64,000 bases of DNA. It comes from Sphingopyxis macrogoltabida (GTDB lineage Bacteria; Pseudomonadota; Alphaproteobacteria; Sphingomonadales; Sphingomonadaceae). Shown piece after piece: positions 33,997 through 42,301 of this stretch; position 1 is the stretch's first letter, and every line of letters begins with the position of its first letter. The translations under genes and the position numbers were made by a program. The notes beneath the pieces are model-generated. The model had not been told where the DNA came from. It did no database searches and saw only the letters and a program-made list of their open reading frames with translations. Location: contig NZ_CP009429.1 of assembly GCF_001314325.1 (NCBI RefSeq), forward strand, positions 4,650,501-4,714,500. The letters run 5' to 3'.

Positions 33997-34550
33997 GCGT
34001 CGCAATTCACTTCTGTTGGCACGCCCATTTCCTTGAGCATCTTCTCGACCGCGTCAAAGTCGAATTGCCATTCCTCGTTGCGGCGAAGATTCCGAAAGGC
34101 CGGGGAAAAATCCACCCCGCCGCAGCAGTAACAAACTGCCAATTCCCCGAGTTGGCGTCCGCTCTTGTCATAGTAGCGGAAGAAATGGTGCGGTATAAAG
34201 CAGGCGGCGGATACGGCATTCGCATATTCTTTGGCCGTCATACGATAGAGTGTTACCGATCTGTCCAACGTGGCGCGTTGAACTGCGTTTAATACCACGC
34301 CTTTGGGATTGGACATCGTGACGCCGGTCCGCGCGCGCTCGTCATAAGATACGTCCTCGACAAACAATCGAACTTCGGTTGCTTCGGGCCATGGACGTAT
34401 TGCAGTGGTTGTCCCGCGGGGACCTGGTTCCTCACCTACCGGAGATTCGAAGTCGGTACGGCCGGACTTCATGGCCGACAACGACAGCGCAATGCCGACC
34501 GCGATCAGCAGCGCCGTCCACACAGCAACCATGGCACTTCGTTGCTTCAT
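33993..34550 (-). CDS. Membrane-anchored protein of unknown function, lower GC than neighbours
   Basis: A 185-residue protein with one N-terminal membrane segment (MVAVWTALLIAVGIALSLS), so anchored with a periplasmic domain. It has a notable CYCCGG cysteine cluster (about residues 137-142) and the segments VRLFVEDVSYDERARTGVTM and SAACFIPHHFFRYYDKSG, which I cannot place in a family. The nucleotide composition is visibly AT-richer than the surrounding genes, a possible sign of transfer. The start ATG 34550 follows GGGAAACGAT. It is divergent from ppc, whose start lies only 28 bases away. Confidence 0.72.
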   Translation of the reverse strand: MKQRSAMVAVWTALLIAVGIALSLSAMKSGRTDFESPVGEEPGPRGTTTAIRPWPEATEVRLFVEDVSYDERARTGVTMSNPKGVVLNAVQRATLDRSVTLYRMTAKEYANAVSAACFIPHHFFRYYDKSGRQLGELAVCYCCGGVDFSPAFRNLRRNEEWQFDFDAVEKMLKEMGVPTEVNCDA

Positions 34551-34578
34551 ATCGTTTCCCTCGGCCCAAGACATTTCA

Positions 34579-37338
34579 ATGGCTTTAACAGACACGCAAC
34601 AAAGGCATAGCTATGCGCCGCTTGACCCGGCGCCTGTTGCAGTGCAGCAAGCTGCGCCCATGGGCCCGCCTATCCAGATCTCGCAAAATCCCGACATCCG
34701 CTATCTCGGGCGGATCCTCGGCGACGTCATCCGCGCCTATGGCGGCGACAAATTGTTCCGCCAGACCGAATATATCCGCTCGTCGAGCGTCGACCGCCAC
34801 CGCGGTATCGCGGGGGCCGAGGCGATCGACCCGGGGCTCGACGCGCTGAGCCTCGACGACACGATCGCCTTCGTGCGCGGTTTCATGCTCTTCTCGATGC
34901 TCGCCAACCTTGCCGAAGACCGGCAGGGGGTCGCCGCCGAGCCCGAAGCGACCGTCGCCGCGGCGCTCGCGAAGCTCAAGGCCGACGGGATCGACGGCGA
35001 TGCGGTCCATGCACTGCTCGGCGCGTCGCTGATCGCCCCCGTCCTCACCGCGCACCCGACCGAGGTGCGCCGCAAGTCGATGCTCGACCACAAGAACCGC
35101 ATCGCCGAGCTGATGCTGCTGCGCGACGCGGGCGCGGTGGAGACGCCGCAGGGCGACGTTGTCGAAGAAGCGATCCGGCGGCAGATCGTCCTCCTCTGGC
35201 AGACGCGGCCGCTGCGCACCGAGAAACTCTTCGTCGCCGACGAGATCGACAATGCGCTCACCTACTTGCGCGACGTCTTCCTGCCGGTGGTGCCCAAACT
35301 CTATGCGCGCTGGGAGGCCGAACTCGGCCAGCGCCCGGCGCCCTTCCTGCGCGTCGGCAGCTGGATCGGCGGCGACCGCGACGGCAATCCCTTCGTCACC
35401 GCCGACACGCTGCAACAGGCGACGGCGCGCAACGCCGCGGCGGTGCTCGGCCATTATGCCGATGCGGTGCATGCGCTCGGCGCCGAGCTGTCGGTGTCGG
35501 CGAGCCTTGCGCCGGTGCCGGGCGCCGTCAGCGCGCTCGCCGAAGCGAGCGGCGACGACGCGCCGAGCCGCCGCGACGAACCCTATCGCCGCGCGCTCTC
35601 GGGTATTTATGCGCGGGTCTGCGCCACTTACGCGGCGATCGCCGGCAAGGCGCCGCCGCGCCCGTCGGCGCTGAAGGGCGAAGCCTATGCCGCGCCGGGC
35701 GATTTCCGCCGCGATCTCGTCACGCTGGCCGACGGGCTGGCGGCGAGCGGCGAGGGGCAGCTCATCGGCATCGGCGCGCTCGGGCGGCTGATCCGCGCGG
35801 TCGAGGTGTTCGGATTTCACCTCGCAACGCTCGACATGCGCCAGAACAGCGCGGTGCACGAACGCGTGCTCGCCGAGCTGCTGGCGGTCGCAGGCGTCTG
35901 CGCCGATTACACGGCGCTGGGCGAGGAGGAGCGTATCGCGCTGCTCACCGCCGAGCTGCAGAGCGACCGCCCGCTCGCCGCGCCGTGGCACAAGTGGAGC
36001 GACGAGACGGCGGGCGAACTCGCGATCGTCCACGCCGCCGCCGATATCCGCGAGCGGCTGGGGCAGGATGCGATCTGCCAGTGGATCATTTCGATGTCGC
36101 AGGAACTCTCCGACCTGCTCGAAGTCCATCTGCTCGCGCGCGAAGCCGGGCTTTGGCGGAGCGGCGCTGCGGCGGGCAAGGCCAATCTGATGGTCGTGCC
36201 CTTGTTCGAGACGATCGCCGACCTCGATCGCGCGCCGGCGATCATGGCGCGCTATTTCGCGATGCCCGAAATCGGCCCGCAGATCGGGGTGCGCGGGCAT
36301 CAGGAAGTGATGATCGGCTATTCGGATTCGAACAAGGACGGCGGCTATCTGACCTCGACCTGGGGATTGCATCAGGCGTCGCAGGCGCTGACCCCGGTGT
36401 TCGAGGAAGCCGACACCGCGATGCAATTGTTCCACGGCCGCGGCGGCGCGGTCGGGCGCGGCGGCGGCAGCGCCTTCGCGGCGATCCGCGCCCAGCCGGC
36501 GGGCACGGTGCAGGGGCGCATCCGCATCACCGAACAGGGCGAAGTGATCGCCGCCAAATATGGCACTGCCGACAGCGCGGCGACGAACCTCGAGGCGATG
36601 GTGTCGGCGAGCCTGCTAGCCAGCCTTGAGCCCGAGGCGGCGAGCGACGCCGATGCCGCGCGCTTTACCGCCGCGATGGATGCGCTGTCGGACAGCGCCT
36701 TCGCCGCCTATCGCGGGCTCGTCTATGACACGCCGGCGTTCAAAGACTTCTTCCGCGCGATGACGCCGATCGCCGAAATCGCGACGCTGAAGATCGGATC
36801 GCGCCCGTCGAGCCGCACCAAAAGCAACGCGATCGAGGATCTGCGCGCCATCCCGTGGGTGTTCAGCTGGGCGCAGTCGCGCGCGATGCTGCCCGGCTGG
36901 TACGGCACCGGCGAGGCCTTTGCCGGATTTGCCGACAAGGCGCTGCTTGCCGATATGGCGCAGGGCTGGCCCTTCTTCGCGGCGCTGCTCGGCAATATGG
37001 AGATGGTGCTCGCGAAATCGGACATGGGGATCGCGGCGCGCTATGCCGAGCTCGCGGGGCATGTCGACGGGCACGCCGCCATCTTCGGGCGCATCCGCGA
37101 TGGCTGGAACCGGGCGCACGACGGGCTGCTCGATATCACCGGCCAGACGCGATTGCTCGAAAAGAACCCGGCGCTCGAGGCGTCGATCCGCCTCCGCCTG
37201 CCCTATATCGAGCCGCTCAACCTGCTTCAGATCGAGCTGATGAAGCGCCACCGCGCCGGCGAGACCGACGAACGGATCGGCGAGGGCATCCAGCTCACGA
37301 TCAACGCGATCGCGACGGCACTCCGGAACAGCGGGTAG
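34579..37338 (+). CDS. ppc: Phosphoenolpyruvate carboxylase
   Basis: Carboxylates PEP to oxaloacetate, an anaplerotic reaction. The 919-residue length is normal. Active-site signatures are in order: LTAHPTEVRRKS (catalytic His159), GSWIGGDRDGNPFV, VMIGYSDSNKDGG (about 577-589) and FHGRGGAVGRGGGS (about 619-632). The C-terminus is ALRNSG in place of the common QNTG. ATG 34579 is the start, but MGPPIQISQNPDIRYLGRIL, about 27 residues further in, is close to the normal family N-terminus and could be the real one. A long inverted repeat ends the transcript region. Confidence 0.95.
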   Translation: MALTDTQQRHSYAPLDPAPVAVQQAAPMGPPIQISQNPDIRYLGRILGDVIRAYGGDKLFRQTEYIRSSSVDRHRGIAGAEAIDPGLDALSLDDTIAFVRGFMLFSMLANLAEDRQGVAAEPEATVAAALAKLKADGIDGDAVHALLGASLIAPVLTAHPTEVRRKSMLDHKNRIAELMLLRDAGAVETPQGDVVEEAIRRQIVLLWQTRPLRTEKLFVADEIDNALTYLRDVFLPVVPKLYARWEAELGQRPAPFLRVGSWIGGDRDGNPFVTADTLQQATARNAAAVLGHYADAVHALGAELSVSASLAPVPGAVSALAEASGDDAPSRRDEPYRRALSGIYARVCATYAAIAGKAPPRPSALKGEAYAAPGDFRRDLVTLADGLAASGEGQLIGIGALGRLIRAVEVFGFHLATLDMRQNSAVHERVLAELLAVAGVCADYTALGEEERIALLTAELQSDRPLAAPWHKWSDETAGELAIVHAAADIRERLGQDAICQWIISMSQELSDLLEVHLLAREAGLWRSGAAAGKANLMVVPLFETIADLDRAPAIMARYFAMPEIGPQIGVRGHQEVMIGYSDSNKDGGYLTSTWGLHQASQALTPVFEEADTAMQLFHGRGGAVGRGGGSAFAAIRAQPAGTVQGRIRITEQGEVIAAKYGTADSAATNLEAMVSASLLASLEPEAASDADAARFTAAMDALSDSAFAAYRGLVYDTPAFKDFFRAMTPIAEIATLKIGSRPSSRTKSNAIEDLRAIPWVFSWAQSRAMLPGWYGTGEAFAGFADKALLADMAQGWPFFAALLGNMEMVLAKSDMGIAARYAELAGHVDGHAAIFGRIRDGWNRAHDGLLDITGQTRLLEKNPALEASIRLRLPYIEPLNLLQIELMKRHRAGETDERIGEGIQLTINAIATALRNSG

Positions 37339-37350
37339 AGCTATCTCCGC

Positions 37351-37434
37351 TCGTGTCGAGCGAAGTCGAGACACCCGTCAGGACAGCGCAAGGCCGAGGG
37401 GCATCTCGACTTCGCTCGATGCGAACGGGTTTTT
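37351..37434. repeat. Long inverted repeat, type B, downstream of ppc
   Basis: Perfect 16-bp arms TCGAGCGAAGTCGAGA (37356-37371) and TCTCGACTTCGCTCGA (37404-37419), extended outward by a few more pairs including wobbles. Five T residues follow after about ten bases, so the element could also act as the ppc terminator. It belongs to the dispersed intergenic palindrome class. Confidence 0.8.
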
Positions 37435-37455
37435 ATGGTGGCGTGCAGCAAAGCC

Positions 37456-37971
37456 CTATTTCGAAACGATCCGCACTTCGCCCTTCGTATTCGCCCCGTC
37501 GGGTGCGAAGTTGATCGTGAAATCGTCGCCGTCCTTGGCGGTCCCCGCGAGCGCGTCGCCCGAGCGGGTGATCTTGACGCCCTGCTTCGCGAACTCGCCC
37601 GCCATCCAGTCGGCCGCCTTCGCCGGGGCCGCGGGGGCGGTGAAGCCGAGCTGGACGGTCGCCTTGCCCGCGCCGTTCGTATCGTTCGCATCGACATTGA
37701 CCGTCGTGACATTGCTGCCGGGATAGAGCTTCACCCCGTCGATATCGAAATCGCCCGAGACGTCGAGGTTGACGAAATCGGGGATCTTCATGTCGATATC
37801 GACGCCTTCGCCGCCGATCTTGAGCTTGCCGCCGCCTTCGCCTGCGGTGATCTGCACGCCGCCGTCGGCGCCGCCGGCGTTGATCTTGATCTCGGGGCCG
37901 TCCTGCTTGTCCTCGCCCTGCCCGCAGGCGGCGAGGAGCATCATCGGCGGAATGAGGAACGCGAAACGCAT
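37456..37971 (-). CDS. Lipoprotein of unknown function
   Basis: A 171-residue lipoprotein. ATG 37971 follows a strong AAGGAGA site. The signal MRFAFLIPPMMLLAACG gives lipobox LAAC (cysteine residue 16). The mature part starts acidic (GEDKQDGPEIKIN) and then has a glycine-rich beta-type segment (GGVQITAGEGGGKLKIGGEGVDIDMKIPDFVNLD). C-terminal repeats of strand-forming sequence follow (TVQLGFTAPA). No domain could be assigned. The leader resembles that of the lipoprotein at 58.8 kb (LLLAACSGGEDKSGPED), but the bodies differ. Confidence 0.78.
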   Translation of the reverse strand: MRFAFLIPPMMLLAACGQGEDKQDGPEIKINAGGADGGVQITAGEGGGKLKIGGEGVDIDMKIPDFVNLDVSGDFDIDGVKLYPGSNVTTVNVDANDTNGAGKATVQLGFTAPAAPAKAADWMAGEFAKQGVKITRSGDALAGTAKDGDDFTINFAPDGANTKGEVRIVSK

Positions 37972-38040
37972 GGCACATCTCCTTGGTGCATTAGTTAAAT
38001 AATACACCTTGGGATTGGACGAGTCAACTTATCCACTATC

Positions 38041-38134
38041 GTCATCCCGGACTTGATCCGGGATCCATTCAACGGCCGTAGTCATGGGCCCCGGATCGAG
38101 TCGAACGAGCCACGTGTCTCGTTCGAGGGTGACG
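38041..38134. repeat. Long inverted repeat, type A/remodelled
   Basis: The left arm GTCATCCCGGACTTGATCCG is like the type A elements, but the right arm reads CCCCGGATCGAG and then contains a nested palindrome TCGAACGAG-N8-CTCGTTCGA (38101-38126) before ending GGGTGACG. It is a mosaic of two repeat types, sitting between the lipoprotein gene and the SDR gene. Confidence 0.8.
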
Positions 38135-38146
38135 ATAATGGAGAAA

Positions 38147-38950
38147 TCAGGCGTCGATGCTCGTCTTCAGGTCGCCGTGCACCAGCCCGCCGTCGACGGT
38201 GATCGTATCGCCGACGACATAGTCGCCCGCCTTCGACGCGAGGAAGATCGCGGCGCCCGCCATATCCTCGGGCACGCCGATGCGCTTGGTCGGGATGCTC
38301 TGCGCCACCGCATCGCCATGATCGCGCGCCGCCTTGTTCATGTCCGACTGGAAAGCGCCGGGCGCGATTGCGGTGACGAGGATATGATCGGTGACCAGCC
38401 GCGCCGCCATGCGCTTGGTGAGGTAGAGAATGGCGGCCTTCGATGCGTGATAGCTGTAGGTTTCCCACGGGTTCAAACGCATGCCGTCGATCGAGCCGAT
38501 GTTGATCACCTTCGCCGGACGGTCGTGCGAACCACCGGCCTTGAGCAGCCCGTGCAGCGCTTGGGTCAGAAAGAAGGGCGATTTGACGTTGATGTCCATC
38601 ACCTTGTCCCAGCCCGCCTCGGGGAAGCCCTCGAAGGGTTCGCCCCATGCCGCGCCGGCGTTGTTGACGAGAATGTCGAGCCGCTCTTCGCGCGCTTCGA
38701 GTTCCTTGGCGAGCGCGCGGCAACCCTCGACGGTCGAAAGATCGACGGGAAGGCCGATGACCTTGCCGGGGTAGCGGGTTCCGAAATCGGCGACGGCTTC
38801 CTCGATCTGCGCACTCTTGCGCGCCGATATATAGACGCGCGCGGCGCCCGCGGCGAGATAGCCCTCGACGATCATCTTGCCGATGCCGCGCGAACCGCCG
38901 GTGACGAGCGCGATGCGGTCGTCGAGGCCGAACATGTCCTGAAGATTCAT
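38147..38950 (-). CDS. Short-chain dehydrogenase/reductase
   Basis: A 267-residue SDR. The NAD(P)-binding TGGSRGIG (about residues 17-24), NNAGAAWG and the catalytic YHASK are visible, with PGAFQSDMN and VDGGLVHGD at the C-terminus. Substrate not inferable. It follows two acyl-CoA dehydrogenase genes on the same strand by 17 bases and is the last gene of that operon, so it likely oxidises or reduces a hydroxyacyl or carbonyl intermediate of the same pathway. Confidence 0.9.
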   Translation of the reverse strand: MNLQDMFGLDDRIALVTGGSRGIGKMIVEGYLAAGAARVYISARKSAQIEEAVADFGTRYPGKVIGLPVDLSTVEGCRALAKELEAREERLDILVNNAGAAWGEPFEGFPEAGWDKVMDINVKSPFFLTQALHGLLKAGGSHDRPAKVINIGSIDGMRLNPWETYSYHASKAAILYLTKRMAARLVTDHILVTAIAPGAFQSDMNKAARDHGDAVAQSIPTKRIGVPEDMAGAAIFLASKAGDYVVGDTITVDGGLVHGDLKTSIDA

Positions 38951-38967
38951 TGTCTTTACTCCCCGGC

Positions 38968-40086
38968 TCAATAGCCGTTCATGCGGGCGACCTGGTCGAT
39001 GTGGTAGTGCACATCGCCCATATATTCGGCGAGCGCGCGGTCGCGTTTCATATAGAGGCCGATGTCATATTCGTCGGTCATGCCGATGCCGCCATGCATC
39101 TGCACGCCTTCGCGCACCGCGAGATTCGCAGCGCGGCCGGCCTTGGCCTTGGCGACCGAGACCATCAGCTTCGCGCCCTCGCTGCCCTCGTCGAGCAATT
39201 GCTGTGCCTTCATCACGGTGGCGCGCGCGACCTCCATTTCGCCATAGAGATGCGCGGCGCGGTGCTGGAGCCCCTGGAACTCGCCGATCAGCTTGCCGAA
39301 CTGCTTGCGTTCCTTGAGGTAGGTGACGGTCATGTCCATCGCGCCCTGCCCGACGCCGACCATTTCGGCGGCAGCGCCGGTGCGGGTGGCGGCGAGCAGC
39401 GCGTCGAGGATCTCGCCGCCGGCATCGACCTCGCCGATCACCGCGTCGGCATCGACCTCGACCCCATCGAGCGTGACATGGCTCGCGAGGCTGGAGTCGA
39501 CGAGGCGGCGCGGATCGGCCGTAACGCCCTTGGCGTCCTTCGGCACCGCGAAGAGCGTGATACCGCCGTCGGTCTTCGCCGCGACGATGCTCATGTCGGC
39601 GACATGGCCGTGGAGGACGAAGCTCTTCTTTCCATCGAGGCGGAAACCGTTGCCCGCGCGCGTCGCGGTGGTCGCGATGCGGTCGGGGCGGTGCTTGGCG
39701 CCCTCGTCGATCGCGAGCGCGATGATCGCTTCACCGCTGGCGATCGCGGGAAGCCAGCGGCCGGCCTGCGTGCCGCCAGCCTTGGCGAGCGCGGCGACCG
39801 CGCCGACGCTGGTTGCGAGGAAAGGCGACGGGGTCAGGTTGCGGCCGATTTCCTCGAGCACGATCCCCGCTTCCATATGCCCCATGCCGAGCCCGCCATG
39901 CGCCTCGGGCACGAGCATACCGGGCAGGCCCATTTCGGTGAACTGCGCCCAGAGGTCGCGCGAAAAGCCGGTGGCATCGGCCTCGTCGCGCAGCTTGCGG
40001 AGGTGCAGGACGGGGGCCTGTTCGGCCACGAAGGGGGCGACGCTGTCCTTGAGCATCGCCTGATCGTCATTGTGATAGAGAGGCAT
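38968..40086 (-). CDS. Acyl-CoA dehydrogenase (partner subunit type)
   Basis: A 372-residue FAD-dependent acyl-CoA dehydrogenase with the three-domain layout: N-terminal helical domain (MPLYHNDDQAMLKDSVAPF...), middle beta domain (weakly kept FAD-binding segments), and a C-terminal helical part (YLKERKQFGKLIGEFQGLQHR, then QMHGGIGMTDEYDIGLYMKRD). It starts three bases after the upstream acyl-CoA dehydrogenase gene. Such paired, dissimilar genes often encode heteromeric FadE enzymes for cyclic or branched acyl-CoA in actinobacteria and sphingomonads; heteromer formation here is inference. Confidence 0.9.
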   Translation of the reverse strand: MPLYHNDDQAMLKDSVAPFVAEQAPVLHLRKLRDEADATGFSRDLWAQFTEMGLPGMLVPEAHGGLGMGHMEAGIVLEEIGRNLTPSPFLATSVGAVAALAKAGGTQAGRWLPAIASGEAIIALAIDEGAKHRPDRIATTATRAGNGFRLDGKKSFVLHGHVADMSIVAAKTDGGITLFAVPKDAKGVTADPRRLVDSSLASHVTLDGVEVDADAVIGEVDAGGEILDALLAATRTGAAAEMVGVGQGAMDMTVTYLKERKQFGKLIGEFQGLQHRAAHLYGEMEVARATVMKAQQLLDEGSEGAKLMVSVAKAKAGRAANLAVREGVQMHGGIGMTDEYDIGLYMKRDRALAEYMGDVHYHIDQVARMNGY

Positions 40087-40089
40087 GGG

Positions 40090-41271
40090 TCAGGCTCCGG
40101 GCAGGTCGAGGATACGCTTGGCGATGACGTTGAGCATGACTTCGCTCGTCCCGCCTTCGATCGAATTGGCCTTGGTGCGCAGCCAGCCGCGCGCGCGCGC
40201 GCCGCCCTTGGTCTCCTCGCTGTCCCATTCGAGCGCTTCGCTGCCGCCGCCCGACATGACGAGTTCGTGGCGGCGCTTGTTCAATTCGGTGCCGACATAT
40301 TTCATCATGTTCGAGCTGGCCGGATGCGCGCGGCCGGTTTTCCACATATCCATGAAACGCTCGCCCATCGCGCGATAGGCGAAGACGTCGACGTCGAACG
40401 CCGCCATTTCGGCGCGCAGGATCGGGTCGTCGAGCTCGCCATGGTCGTTCTTGCCGAGCGACTTCGCAAAGAGCGCACCGATACTGACCATGTCGCCGCC
40501 CGCGCCGCCGCCCGAGATCATCTCGCGTTCGTGGCCGAGCAGATATTTGGCGACGTCCCAGCCGCGGTTGATCTCGCCGATATATTGCGTCTTCGGCACC
40601 TCGACATCGTCGAAGAAGGTTTCGCAGAAGGGCGAATTGCCGCTGATCAGCAGGATCGGCTTGGTGGTGACGCCCTTGCTCGCCATGTCGAAGAGCATGA
40701 AGGTGATGCCCTGATATTTGTTCGCCTTGTCGGTGCGGACGAGGCAGAAGATCCAGTCGGCCTTGTCGGCATAGCTGGTCCAGATCTTCGACCCGTTGAC
40801 GACCCAGTGATCGCCCTTGTCCTCGCCGAAGGTCTGGAGCGAGACGAGGTCGCTGCCCGAGCCGGGTTCCGAATAGCCCTGGCACCAGCGGATTTCGCCG
40901 CGCGCGATCGGGTTCAGATAATGGACCTTCTGCTCCTCGGTGCCGAATTTCAGCAGCGCGGGGCCGAGCATCCAGATGCCGAAGCTGTCGAGCGGCGAGC
41001 GCGCATTGATCCGCTTCATTTCCTGTTTGAGGACCTTGGTCTCTTCGGGCGAGAGGCCGGCGCCGCCATAAGGCTTGGGCCAGTCGGGGACGGTATAGCC
41101 CTTGGCGACACAGGCCTCGAGCCACTGCTTCTGGGCTTCGTTCTTGAATTCCCAGTTGCGGCCGCCCCAGCAGACGTCGCCTTCCTCGCGCACCGGTTCG
41201 CGCATTTCCGGGGGACAATTGGTTTCCAGCCACGCGCGCACTTCGGCGCGGAAGGCGTCCAGATCGCTCAT
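40090..41271 (-). CDS. Acyl-CoA dehydrogenase (first gene of the pair)
   Basis: A 393-residue acyl-CoA dehydrogenase. ATG 41271 is preceded by GAGGAG. Clear motifs are WCQGYSEPGSGSDLVSLQT (FAD-binding loop, about residues 128-146), WVVNGSKIWTSYADKADW (about 155-172), and the C-terminal GGTSEVMLNVIAKRILDLPGA. It matches the large FadE-type subunits. It is the first gene of the operon and faces the SDR/MFS operon across 172 bases of promoter DNA containing two palindromes. Confidence 0.92.
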   Translation of the reverse strand: MSDLDAFRAEVRAWLETNCPPEMREPVREEGDVCWGGRNWEFKNEAQKQWLEACVAKGYTVPDWPKPYGGAGLSPEETKVLKQEMKRINARSPLDSFGIWMLGPALLKFGTEEQKVHYLNPIARGEIRWCQGYSEPGSGSDLVSLQTFGEDKGDHWVVNGSKIWTSYADKADWIFCLVRTDKANKYQGITFMLFDMASKGVTTKPILLISGNSPFCETFFDDVEVPKTQYIGEINRGWDVAKYLLGHEREMISGGGAGGDMVSIGALFAKSLGKNDHGELDDPILRAEMAAFDVDVFAYRAMGERFMDMWKTGRAHPASSNMMKYVGTELNKRRHELVMSGGGSEALEWDSEETKGGARARGWLRTKANSIEGGTSEVMLNVIAKRILDLPGA

Positions 41272-41317
41272 CTCAAGGCTCCTCTTCTCTCCCGCAAATC
41301 TACGTCCGGTTCGCTAC

Positions 41318-41370
41318 TTTACGCAAGCGTCAACTTGGGCGCGGCAACCTGCCGCTACGGCGCCGTAGCG
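41318..41370. promoter_or_regulatory. Divergent promoter region with two palindromes
   Basis: TTTACGCAAGCGTCAA (41318-41333) is a one-mismatch palindrome that matches the pattern of a site at 43838-43853. CGCTACGGCGCCGTAGCG (41353-41370) is an 18-bp perfect palindrome. Both lie between divergent acyl-CoA dehydrogenase and SDR starts. The first is a plausible site for a MerR-type LiuR-like regulator by pattern; neither is proven. Confidence 0.6.
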
Positions 41371-41443
41371 TCCGTTCGACCGCCGTTGACGCGGCTTTTC
41401 GGGCGCCTAAGCTGAGTGGCAAAATAAAACGGGAGCAGAGGAT

Positions 41444-42301
41444 ATGCGATTCGCAGGCAAGGTCGCCGTCGTCACCGGCGCGGCGTCGGGCATCGGCAAA
41501 GCCACGGTGCTGAAACTGGCGGGCGAAGGCGCGCATGTCTTCGCCGCCGACATTGACGAAGCGGGCGGAACCGCGCTCGCCGCCGCATCGAACGGCAAGA
41601 TCGATTTCGTCCGCTGCGACGTCACCGTCCCCGCCGACATCGAGGCGCTGATGAACGCGGCCGCCGAAAAGACGGGCGGCATCGACATCGTCTTCAACAA
41701 CGCCGCCGCGGGCGGCGACCGCGCGCCGATCGACGAGATTTCGCCCGAGGGCTGGGACCGGACGATGGACCTCGTCCTCAAATCGGTCGCGATGGGCATC
41801 CGCTATGCCGCGCCGCACATGAAGGGCCGCAAGGGGGCGAGTATCGTCAACACCGCGAGCGTCGCGGCGCTCGGTGCCGGCTATTCGCCGATCGCCTATG
41901 CGGTCGCGAAGGCGGGCGTACTCCACCTCAGCAAGGTCGCGGCGACCGATCTGGCGCAGTACGGCATCCGCGTGAACGCGATCTGCCCCGGCTTCATCAA
42001 CACCAACATCTTCACCGCCTCGCTCGACGTGCCGGGCGAACTCAAGAATCAGGCCAACGCCGTGATTGCCGAGATGAGCGCGAACGCGCAGCCCGTTGCA
42101 CGCGGCGGCCAGCCCGAGGATATCGCGAACGCCGTCGCCTATCTGGCGAGCGAGGAGTCGAGCTTTATGACAGGCACCCACCTGCTCGTCGACGGCGGGC
42201 TGACGATCGGCCAGCGGCACGCGTGGGACAAGGAAACACCGGGCATGTTCGACGCCCTGCTGGCGATGGAGGAAGCGGCGAAGGCCGGAGCCGCCGCGTG
42301 A
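41444..42301 (+). CDS. Short-chain dehydrogenase/reductase
   Basis: A 285-residue SDR with TGAASGIG (about residues 11-18), NNAAAGGD and YAVAK, ending in VDGGLTIGQ plus a 25-residue C-terminal extension (WDKETPGMFDALLAMEEAAK) that is unusual for the family. The start ATG 41444 follows GGGAG. It overlaps the start of the MFS gene (GTGA), so they form an operon with the permease. It may act on an alcohol or hydroxyacyl group of a substrate imported by that permease. Confidence 0.9.
   Translation: MRFAGKVAVVTGAASGIGKATVLKLAGEGAHVFAADIDEAGGTALAAASNGKIDFVRCDVTVPADIEALMNAAAEKTGGIDIVFNNAAAGGDRAPIDEISPEGWDRTMDLVLKSVAMGIRYAAPHMKGRKGASIVNTASVAALGAGYSPIAYAVAKAGVLHLSKVAATDLAQYGIRVNAICPGFINTNIFTASLDVPGELKNQANAVIAEMSANAQPVARGGQPEDIANAVAYLASEESSFMTGTHLLVDGGLTIGQRHAWDKETPGMFDALLAMEEAAKAGAAA

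Noticed and set aside
34585..36435. Minus-strand frame opposite ppc
   Set aside because: PEP carboxylase signatures on the plus strand are intact; the opposite frame has no domain or ribosome site.
38950..41415. Long plus-strand open frame opposite the two acyl-CoA dehydrogenases
   Set aside because: Its product is low-complexity antisense (many HADAAVH-type runs) and the minus-strand genes have full catalytic motifs.
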